A stretch of DNA of 64,000 nucleotides, taken from contig QJPP01002915.1 of the NCBI GenBank assembly GCA_003996215.1, positions 94,811 through 158,810 on the forward strand. The letters run 5' to 3'. The notes under the pieces were generated by a model that searched no databases, was not told the origin of the DNA, and saw only the letters and a list, made by a program, of their open reading frames with translations. This document shows, in pieces, positions 54,804-64,000 of the stretch. The stretch comes from Jaltomata sinuosa (lineage: Eukaryota > Streptophyta > Magnoliopsida > Solanales > Solanaceae). Made by a program: the position numbers and the translations under genes. Position 1 is the first letter of the stretch; every line of letters begins with the position of its first letter.

Positions 54804-56598
54804 GTGACTTTGCCCATGCTAGCAGAAACCTGAGCAAACACATCTTCAAGGTGCGAATTACCTCATCCATTGTGCGCGTTGCACATGCCTTCGCGCTTGA
54901 AGGCAGTGAACTGACATATTAACAACAGACATGCGACGCCTTATGCAGTCCGCAGGTAAAGATATGCGGGTCACATAAGGAACGCTCATGAAAATAGAAA
55001 GAATTTTTCAATTCCTTGTTTTCATGTGTGTTGTGCATGTGATTCGCAGAGCAATACCTGTGGAATGCATGTGCAACCAAGGGGATGAACACAAACTTCA
55101 ACAGGGCCTAAGCATGAATTGACCAATAACCAAGTTATCCGGGTACTCAGACTTCCCCAAAAAACTTCAAACATAATCAAGACCCTCATATTATAAAGTA
55201 TTTGCTTAATAATTTCCCTTAAGAAGGACGTTACTCCATATATCATCGGAAACATCAAGCATTCATGAAATCCACTCAAACACTATCAACGCATCAAGAT
55301 TTCACTCCTCTCAACCAAAGCACTCACCGAACAATATAATCAATTGAAATAATCACAAAGGCGCAATGGTATCAATAATTTCAGCCCACATAACATTATT
55401 CAATCAAAACCTTGTGAAGATGACGATTTGCTCTTAAGAATGATGTCACCCTATCTATCATTGGGACAAATCATGCATCAACTCAAGTGGGTTACTCAGA
55501 CTTCACCCAAAAATATGAAATTTAGGGCTAAAAATTAACACAAGTTGCATGCACCAATCTAAAACCAAGATCTACCAAGTTTTTCTCAAGCAAAATCGAT
55601 AATATACCCCAAAATTAGGGTTCCAAAATCAATATGGAAGATTTAACTAGTATGCTTCACAATTAATGTTCTCAATCTACTTAAAAATAAGGATTTAAAA
55701 TTGGAAAACTTACCACAAGAAAAGATGAGGGAATAAAAAGTAAAAATTTGAAGTTTTTAATGCCTAACAATGGAGACCCAACTTTTCGCTGCAAAAAGTG
55801 GTGGTGCGACGGAGGATATACAGAGGTGATGGAGTGGGAATGAAAGGGAAAAAGATCTTAGGGAAATATTGGGAGAGATTTGGTGGAGGGTAATGGAGGT
55901 TTTGGGAGATTATAATGGAGAAAAAGATGGAGGTTGATGGTTCAAAAAGGGAAAAAGAAGAAGAAAGGACACGGGTCAAAGTCCAGGTCGGGTCGGTCAG
56001 TGGGTAGATCAACAGATTTTTTAAAACTTACTTTTGTGTGTGTCGCGATATGTGATTTGCACATGACAATGTGCATCTAGCACGTCATATTGCACGTGAC
56101 AATTTCTGAGCCTAAAGTTTGCCAGATTTTTGGTTTGACGTGCAACAAAAGGGCGATGCGCAAATCGAGAGGTGTAATTCACACCTCCTATCGCACATCA
56201 CTTCAACAATTTCCTTTTCTTCCTATTTCTCTGGTTGCAGGTGCGGCACCACATGCGGATGCAAAATGAGGCATGCAGACCACATATCTCATCGCACATG
56301 CCCTCTGATATTTTTCTTCCACCTAGTCATTTTTCAATCTCCATGCATTCCTAAAACACACCAAAAACAACAAAAGGTAAATGAAATAAAATAAAAATAC
56401 TTGAGTTACCTCCAAAAAAGCGCTAGATTTTACGTCGCGGCTTGATGATAGTACCTCAACTTTCAATCATTTCTCAGTAGCATGCCAATATGATTGGCAC
56501 ATCCCCATCCAAAGCAATGGAAATAATTGTTCAAAATCCCCATCACTTCTTCTTGTTGCCAAATTGACAACATCATAGATATAGGCACTTGATGAGTG
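54804..56598 (-). other. Spacer between gag-protease and the 3' ORF
   Basis: No pol homology remains. Two blocks, 54735-55080 and 56040-56300, are dense in CATGCG and CACATG words like those in the element's LTR. Confidence 0.55.
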
Positions 56599-58442
56599 TC
56601 ATTTGTATTCATGTGCATGTCTACCACATATGTGGCTTAGGCAAGAGCAACCCCTTGGGATTCTTTCTTTCACGAGCATTCATAACCCCAAGTTGATCAT
56701 TGACTGGTGCATCCTTGATCTCACCCTCACTAAGGAATTCAACCATCTCGCCCTCGGTAGAAATCACGGATACAACTCTATGCTCGTCCGGTGGTTTGGT
56801 AGGTGACACACATTGAATGTGACTTCTTTACTCCTCACTCAAAATTTGAGATCCCCTATCTCTATATCAACTAGGGCCTTTCTAGTGGCCAAAAGTGGTC
56901 ACCCCAATATTATAGGCACATCAAGATCAACATCATAATCTAAGACCACAAAATCAGCCGGCAAGATGAACTTGTCTACTTTCACTAAAACATCAAACAA
57001 TATCTCCACCGGATGCTTAATTGAATGATTAGCCATTAGTAACCTCATTGGTGTGGGCTGAGGAGTACCTAAGCCTAACTTTATGAAAATCACAAGGGGC
57101 ATTAAGTTGATGATTTCCCCAAGGTCACATAAGGCCTTTCTAAATACGAACACTCTAATGGTACAAGGTATGGTGAAAGCTCCCGTATCCTCAAGTTTAG
57201 GAGCTATATTGATCATCATGACAGCACTACAACTATGGGATACTTCAGCTGTCCCCACATCAATCACCCATTTCTTCTTTAGAAACTCCTTCAAAAACTT
57301 AGCATAGCCCGGTATTTGCATAAGAGCGTCAACCAAAGGAATATTTATAGAGAGTTTGTTGAATATGTATACAAACTTCTTGAATTGACCATCTTCCTTT
57401 TTCTTGATTAACCTCTGAGGATAAAGAGGAGTATTTGTAGGAAACGGCCTTGGCATACTTGGAAATTCCTCCTCAATCTCAATAGCAATTTGAGATGGCA
57501 ACTTCACTTCATTCTTCTCCTTATGTGGGCTATCATCATCAACAATCACAATGGGTGCACTAAGCTTCACCCCAATATCCGGAATCTCATCACTCTTTTT
57601 CTAAATGACTCTCTCTTCTATTTCGTCATCTCACGACTTCCATGATTGGTTTTCTCACACCACTAAGCATTTTTCCACTTCGAGTGTAATTGCCATCATA
57701 TGGCTATCATTTTTCAGATTCGCAAGAGTGTCACTTGGAAGAGTACCTTTAAAATATGGGTTCATTTGAGAAAGCCTCTAAGTTCTTGATAGATGCCAAA
57801 TGTGAACTCACCATTTGATGAGGAGTGGATACCTCACTTTTTAAATCTTTCACCCCGCTATCCGTAGATTCAACTTTTTTTAACACTTGAGATAACATGT
57901 CTTCAAACTTGGAATGTACGGGTTTACTCATACTTGGTTGGTAAGGAGACACATAGGATTTTGGTGGAGGCACATAAGGATTAGCTCTACGGTTATTGTA
58001 ACGATCACCGTCTCTCTCACATTCTTGCTATTGACCTTTACGGTCTCTACCTTGCTCTCTATCCCTCTATTGAGGGCCCTTGTCTTGGTTCCAATCTTGA
58101 TTCTTGTCACTCAGATGCCAAGGACCTTGGTTGGTACCTTGATATCAGAGTTGAGAACCTACCACTAGAAAACAAAGCTCCTCATCTCACGATGCATGAG
58201 TACCAACTCCATCATGATCATTCAAACCATAAGTACCTATGGCGTTGACACTCTTGGTCTCGGCTCCCATTATATGTTTGTCCAATAAATCAATTTGTGT
58301 CATCATTTTGGCCATGGTTTCATTTCTTTCCTCCTCTTTTTTCCTCATCTCACTCATCATAATAGATGAAGTAACACCCAGTGAGACATAGGCTTTTCTA
58401 GTATGCCATACCCTATTGGTTTTTGTTATTCGATCTAAGAGG
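56599..58442 (-). pseudogene. gag-protease pseudogene of the third Athila-type element
   Basis: On the minus strand the sequence enters at LLDRITKTNRVWHTRK (58440-58390), the Athila gag segment also seen at 14735. It continues with a helical region ending LDKHIMGAETKSVN, an R-rich stretch, KFEDMLSQVLKKVESTDSGV, LPSQIAIEIEEEFPSMP, LSINIPLVDALMQIPGYAKF and the retropepsin CDLGEIINLMPL with catalytic aspartate kept, then VDLDVPIILG. The tail DEHRVVSVISTEGEMVEF matches the element at 32031. Several frame changes (57749, 57570, 56809) make it non-functional. Confidence 0.78.
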
Positions 58443-58594
58443 GCTACATCGAGACCATATTGAGGGAGCTACTTGGGAAGCATAAGTAGCCATGAAAGCC
58501 AAGTACCCTCATCTCTTTTCTTCCAATTCAGTTTCAGCTTGAGGTAATAGTTTTCTCCTTAGTTTGTCCCTCCAATCCTAATCTAGCATCTAGT
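58443..58594 (+). pseudogene. Fragment of a chromovirus pol 3' end
   Basis: On the plus strand IEGATWEA, a stop, then VAMKAKYPHLFS matches the integrase/chromodomain end of the element at 26704-26790. It is caught between the truncated Athila gag and the LTR at 58595, and shows that the right-hand Tekay element inserted in an older plus-strand chromovirus. Confidence 0.75.
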
Positions 58595-61500
58595 TGTCAC
58601 GATCCAATTTCTCGGTCATGATGGCACCTACAACCCCCGGTAGGTGAACCAATCCCCGTAGCCCAGAACAGTTAGTAATGGGCTACTATCTAACAAATAG
58701 GAGAACAAGACGAAGAGAACAGATAAAAGGACTATAAATATATACATATGTGGAATCGAAACCAAACCCCAAGACCTGGTATCATAGTATAGAGCCAAAC
58801 TACATACACGGAGTGCAAATAATCCCAAACAATACATACAGATGTCTCTGAATGGTAATAGAGTACATGAAGCAAAAGATAAACTAAAGCTAAGCTTCGA
58901 TCGCCAAGAGCTCACCCTCAGTCTGAAGTAGTCCCCAACAGATCTCCAAGCACGAATCACAGCGATCTAACGGCGATGGCCCTCGCTAGGATCTGCACCC
59001 AAAGATGCAGGGGGGTAGGGGTGAGCACCAAATGCAAAGCATAAGGTACCCAGTAGGTATCATAGGCCGACTGGGCATATATAAGATAAAAGCGTAGTAA
59101 CAGACAGAATAGAAGCAAGCAGTCACAGAAATCCATGAAAGGTACACAGGAACTAGCCCAGAGGGAAATCAACAGAACCACATGTGAGGCTAGTAAGCAG
59201 AATATACACACCATAGGAACAGGCGAAAGTAAGAAGCAACGCACCTGGGGTCCTTGCAACAATAGTGTATACAAAATAAGTTTACGAAATGGACGGTATA
59301 CCGGTAACCTCAAGTGTAAGAAGAAGAGAGAAGAGTAATGATAGACATGCTTAGAGACATGAATCAAGCCCAACTAATCATATCAATCTCAATCCAGCAA
59401 CTAACAGTCTAGCAGTAACCAATTTCATAATTAACCGTAACAGGGAACAATTCTGTAAGTAAATAGCAAAAGTCTACCTACAGTCCCCCGGCCGCCCATA
59501 CAACCGAGAAACACAAACAAGTGAAAACAAACCCTCCGGCATCCCATACTACCGGAGCGTACAATCAGCAAACAACAAACAAGGGCGGAGCCTCAAAAAA
59601 TGAATGATATGATGCATGAAGGTCTCAAGTGAAATGGTATCTCTGTATGTACCTCCTCCGTTGCCGATCCAGCCCAGCAGGTAGGTTCCATGGAAGGACA
59701 CTGCCCGTATACCTCTACTCCACCGTATACCCTTCCTCCGGCACACGCAGCCCGTAGCCCCTGGCCCGGATGGCAAGGTCCATGGAGGTCCCAGACCCCA
59801 TACTAAAACTCAGTATCAAAACATGTCGTCTGGAAGTAAGCCCGGTATCAAGATAGAGACCCAGTCTCGAATATGCATGCCCAGGCCCTGTCCAGGACTA
59901 AAGTAGTAGGAAAATATCTCAAAAACCCCTCCAGGGGTGCCCGGGCATAACCAGATCTAAACAGTAGAAAGTCATCTCAGGTGCTCGGTCCGACCGAGGC
60001 TAAAAATCATCTCAAGTAGCAAGAAAACTCAACTAGCACCTCGGCCCTGCCGAGTCTAGCGTTAATCGTAAAACTGGTGATTTAAAACATAATTTTACTT
60101 TCTTTTACCCAGGAAATTCACAAGTTAAATCAAACCATTTCTAAATTATTTCCATCAAAAAGGGCCCCCCCGGGCCATGCAAGGTTTAGAAAATAGTGTC
60201 AGTAGGCCCGAAGCCAAAACCATAGTAAAACATGGATAAAACCTCTTTATATGCATGGAAATGGTATGATCACACACACAATAGCTGCCCAGCAGCTCAC
60301 AATCAACCTATCGACCCTGCACAGGCCCAGAGCTACTAAGCAAGCATAACCAGCCTAGAAGGATAATTCTATGCCCGGGACTCGCGGACATTCCCAAAAT
60401 CTCACCTTCTATGTTCTAGAGTCAACAAGGCCTCACAGGACCACAAGGGTAAATAAAATATATCGGCAAATACTACAAGCAACGGAGGAACAAAAATAGG
60501 CGGACATGAATAAAGCGGTCGAGGTCTGTGGTACCAACCTAATAAACCAACCCAAGGATGCCCATTAATACAATTTTATCCTATATATGCGGAGTCTAGA
60601 GAAAATAAACTGTAACCTACCTGTCGTCCGATGACAAGCTCGAACCTCTCCGAAAAGAAGCTCCAAAATGAAATCAAACTTGAACTCGGGCTTGAATAAC
60701 TTGACGTAGATAATTGATTTCCTTTTCGAAATTAAACACAACGTCAAAATATATCCTATATTCATAAAGAGTAGTAAGCTCTCTTCTGCCAACAATTCTT
60801 TCAATTTCCTTTATCAATTAGTGCATGGAAAGTTATTCCATTCACCTAAGCCAACACCAATTATCATAATTGATGTTAGGCCACCTAATGGACAAGTGGC
60901 AACATGCATTTTGGTGTGGCATCCCTTGATTCCACGTGGAATCTTGGTGTCACACCATAATATATTCTTTTCCCGATTATGTATATATTCGGGTATTGCA
61001 TAAGTTCGTGGTAAAATAAATATAACATTTTAAATATACCATAATTCATAGAAAATTATTTCAAACAAAACCTACTATATTATAATAATAATTTTCAACA
61101 TAACTAAATTTACTATCTCCGTTAAAATATTACAATGTACAAAAACCTTATAAAATAAATACATATACCATTATATCGTAAAAAAAATATTTTTCATAAA
61201 CCTTTAAAATATTTTGAAAAGGTAATAATAATATAATTTTCTACCACATTCAACTTTTAAATTAAATATTTTCAAATACACGCGCGATGCTAATAAAATT
61301 CTTAAGCTTAGGCTCGTAATTCACCATCGCGCGATTTTGATACTCAAGAACTCTCTTGGAACCCTCCCTTATGTTTTCTCACTGTTTCGGAACTGAAATG
61401 GCGTTTTAAAACGTGAAGTTGAGGCTTAAATCGAGTTTAACCCGACTCGGTTCGCAACCCATTTTCTGCCAGACAGTCCGCGGTAAAACAGTCATAACAT

Positions 61501-61829
61501 TTTACTCCGCGATCAGTTGGACGTGAGGTTTTGTGCGTTGGAAACTAGACTCGTAGACCTTCGATTTGGTATTTTGGGGGACTTCTAAATCTTTATATAT
61601 TGGGAGAAAAGCTCCGAGACATTTTACCCAAAGTTCAGAAAATTTATTAAAGATCTTACGATAACTTTTGCCGACTTGCTTGACTTCAAAACTTATAATG
61701 CGACCAAACAAATGGACCGACACCGAAATACCGGTCCTGACGAGCCTTAAGTGACTTGGGGCCGCTACAAACAAGCTCTAACGGTTCAAGGAACACGTAT
61801 ACGTGGAAATAACCGGAAGGGTCATTACA
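58595..61829 (-). mobile_element. 3' LTR of right-edge Tekay-type element (3.24 kb)
   Basis: On the minus strand it begins TGTAATGACCCTTCCGG at 61829 and ends GGATCGTGACA at 58595. It follows the pol stop codon by about 60 bp. It is the same family as 628-4484. CTAGT at 58590-58594 would be half of the target-site duplication; the other half is beyond the right edge. Confidence 0.88.
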
Positions 61830-61890
61830 TTATCCACTACTAAAAAGGACTTTCGTCCTCGAAAGTCAAGGCAAGGGGGGTACCTGAAGG
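61830..61890 (-). other. Short spacer between pol and 3' LTR
   Basis: On the minus strand a partly purine-rich word, AGTAGTGGATAA, abuts the LTR start and is the likely polypurine tract. Confidence 0.5.
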
Positions 61891-64000
61891 CTAAAATAGC
61901 TGCGGATACTGATCCCTTATATCTCTCTCGGTCTCCCAGGTAGCCTCCTCGACTGGACGGTGCCTCCACTGAACCTTAAAAACCGGGATCTCTCGAGACC
62001 TCAATCTCCTGACATCTCTGGACAAAATAGCTGCCGGCTCCTCAACAAAGGCTAAACCCTCACCCAACTGAACTGAATCCCACTGCAACACATGAGACTC
62101 ATCTGGGACATACCGACGCAACATCGAAACATGAAATACAAGATGTATAGCTGAAAACATCGGAGGCAAGGTTAGCTGATAGGCAACGCTACCAACCCTC
62201 TGAAGAATCTCAAACGGCCCAATGTACCTGGGGCTAAGCTTGCCCCGCCTACCAAATCTCATCACGCCCTTCATAGGCGATACACAGAGAAACACCAAGT
62301 CACCGACACTAAACTCCAAGGCACGAAGCCTACGATCAGCATAACTCTTCTGCCTGCTCTGAGTTGCCCGAAGTCTGTCCTGAATCACTCGGACTCGGTC
62401 TAAGGAATCTCGAAGCAAATCTGTGCTCTGTGGCCCAGAACTAAAACCATCAAACCAACCAATCGGCGATCTGCAACGCCTACCATACAAGGCCTCAAAA
62501 GGTGCCATGCCAATGCTCGAATGGAAGCTGTTATTATAAGCAAACTCTGCCAAGGGAACAAACTGATCCCATGAACCTCCAAAGTCAAGAACACAGGCCC
62601 GAAGCATGTCCTCCAGAATCTGAATGGTCCTCTCGGACTGGCCATCTGTCTGAGGGGGGAAAGCGGTACTAAGGTGAACCTCTGTACCCAAATCTCGCTG
62701 AATAGCCCTCCAGAACTGAGATGTGAACTGAGTGCCGCGGTCTGAAATAATAGAAGCTGGGACCCCATGCAATCGAACAATCTCATGAAGGTAGATCTGA
62801 GCTAACCTCTCTGCACCATAAGAAGTCTGAACCGGCAAGAAATGTGCTGACTTAGTCAGCCTATCAACAATCACCCATATGGAATCAAACCTATGAGAAG
62901 TACGAGGTAAACCAACAATGAAGTCCATAGTAATCCCCTCCCACTTCCACTTAGGAATGGGAAGTCGCTGCATCAAACCACCAGGTCTCATGTGCTCGAA
63001 CTTAACCTGCTGGCAGTTCAAGCACCGAGATACGAAATCCGTTATATCCTGCTTCATACAACTCCACCAGTAAAGTTGCCTCAAGTCTCTATACATCTTT
63101 GCTGTGCCAGGGTGAATGGAGTATCTAGTACAATGTGCCTCGTGAAGTATCAACTGAATCAAATCACTAATCCTCGGAACACAAAGGCGACTATCAAACC
63201 TCAGAACCCCATCTAAATCTAGAGTAGCCCGACTGGTCTCACCCTGAACAACCCGATCACGAAGGTCACACAACTGTTTATCCTCAAACTGACGGCCCTG
63301 AATCTGATCAATCAAAGTAGAACGAAACTCAACACTGGCGAGAACTCTGCTAGGATCCGACAAGTCAAGCCTAACCAAACGGTTAGCCAAGGACTAGATT
63401 TCCCAGGCCAACGGTCGCTGTAAAACTGAAAGAGAAGCTAGGCTACCCATACTCACCGCCTTCCGGCTCAAGGCATCCGCTACCACGTTTGCCTTGCCCG
63501 GATGATACAGAATAGTGAAGTCATAGTCCTTCAGTAACTCGACCCATCTCCTCTGTCTCGAGTTCAACTCCCGCTGACTCGTGATATACTGAAGACTACG
63601 GTGATCGGTGAAGATATCACAGTGAACTCCATATAGGTAATGCCTCCAGAGCTTGAGCGCGAAAACTACTGCCGCCAACTCTAAGTCATGAGTGGGGTAG
63701 TTGCGCTCGTGAACCTTCAGCTGCCTCAACGCATATGCTATTACTCGACCCTGCTGCATCAACACACAACCAAGACCAACCCCAGAAGCATCACAATACA
63801 CAGAGAAGCTCTGACCCTCAACCGACAAAGTCAACACTGGAGCTGAAGTCAATAAGGCCTTAAGCCTCTGGAAGCTATCCTCACACTGATCCGACAACTG
63901 AAATGGGACATCCTTCCTAGTCAGCATAGTCAAGGGTGCTTCTATGGAAGAAAATCCCTCAACGAACCGTCTGTAGTAACCCGCTAACCTAATAAAGCTG
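61891..64000 (-). pseudogene. pol of right-edge Tekay-type chromovirus, one nonsense codon
   Basis: One minus-strand frame is open from the window edge ([15 protein letters not shown], end of RT) to the stop at 61891, interrupted only by a TAG at 63391-63393 where glutamine is usual. RNase [55 protein letters not shown]. Integrase: zinc region HCTRYSIHPGTAKMY and CLNCQQVK; DDE residues in [23 protein letters not shown] and DGQSERTIQ. The C-terminal part has FGRRGKLSPRYIGPFEIL and ends in a chromodomain-like segment (AAILSRDVRRLRSREI, VQWRHRPVEEATWE). Chromodomain-type ends direct insertion to marked chromatin. The intact state of the rest points to a young copy; read-through or a sequencing error would restore it. 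RT proper lies past the edge. Confidence 0.88.

Larger units (their letters stand above)
50289..58442 (-). mobile_element. Third Athila-type element lacking pol, 5' end truncated
   Basis: In minus-strand order it has gag (cut at 58442), protease, a 1.8-kb spacer, an ORF of the plant transposon protein type (54803-53468), a non-coding tail, a polypurine tract and a 3' LTR (51752-50289). Gag-protease is homologous to the element at 30522-36255, including the CGCTTGATTTTACGTCGCGG-type end (56420-56440 and 32020-32040). No reverse transcriptase or integrase is present. The 5' LTR, PBS and gag start are missing at the junction with a chromovirus fragment at 58443. Confidence 0.75.

Overview
The window is plant nuclear DNA, most likely from a Solanaceae genome (Solanum or a close relative). 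This rests on one intron-rich eukaryotic gene, a SINE of the Solanaceae TS/SolS type, Stowaway MITEs, and dense nested Ty3/gypsy LTR retrotransposons of the Tekay/Del (chromovirus), Tat/Ogre and Athila lineages. No prokaryotic feature is present. No database search was possible; lineage names rest on recognised protein motifs, primer-binding sites and LTR ends.

Layout. 1-4484: the 5' LTR, PBS and gag remnant of a minus-strand Tekay-type element that runs off the left edge. It is inserted in the protease region of a degenerate minus-strand Tat/Ogre-like element (4485-13192: protease, gag, an extra upstream ORF1, long leader, PBS, truncated 5' LTR). 13193-19481: a plus-strand Athila-type element with two near-identical LTRs that carries only gag-protease. 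It abuts, head to head, the gag/PBS/LTR end of a minus-strand member of the same family (19482-21075). 21076-29160: a decayed plus-strand Del/Tekay chromovirus (truncated 5' LTR, gag and pol pseudogenes, full 3' LTR). 29161-38359: LTR remnants interrupted by a second gag-protease-only Athila-type element (30522-36255, minus). 38360-41461: a probable solo LTR of the Tat/Ogre type.

Gene island, 42.5-47.7 kb. The only convincing host gene is NAP1 (nucleosome assembly protein 1, histone chaperone): 12 exons on the plus strand, 373 codons, an acidic tail and a C-terminal CKQQ prenylation motif. Its promoter region holds a SINE with a 13-bp target-site duplication, and its third intron holds a 522-bp hAT-like element with a perfect 8-bp duplication. 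Head to head with it lies a short exon resembling a GRF zinc-finger protein. Downstream are three Stowaway-like MITEs nested in one another (48112-48880).

48.9-64 kb is again repeat: an LTR remnant; a third pol-less Athila-type element (50289-58442, minus) with gag-protease and a plant-transposon-protein-like ORF; a 150-bp chromovirus remnant; and the 3' LTR plus nearly intact pol of another minus-strand Tekay element of the left-edge family, running off the right edge.

Themes: three Athila-type copies keep gag-protease but lack reverse transcriptase and integrase; two of them carry a second internal polypurine tract; LTR U3 regions carry arrays of short GC-rich inverted repeats upstream of the TATA box; and the Tat/Ogre ORF1 carries the same Cys/His module as the element's own gag.
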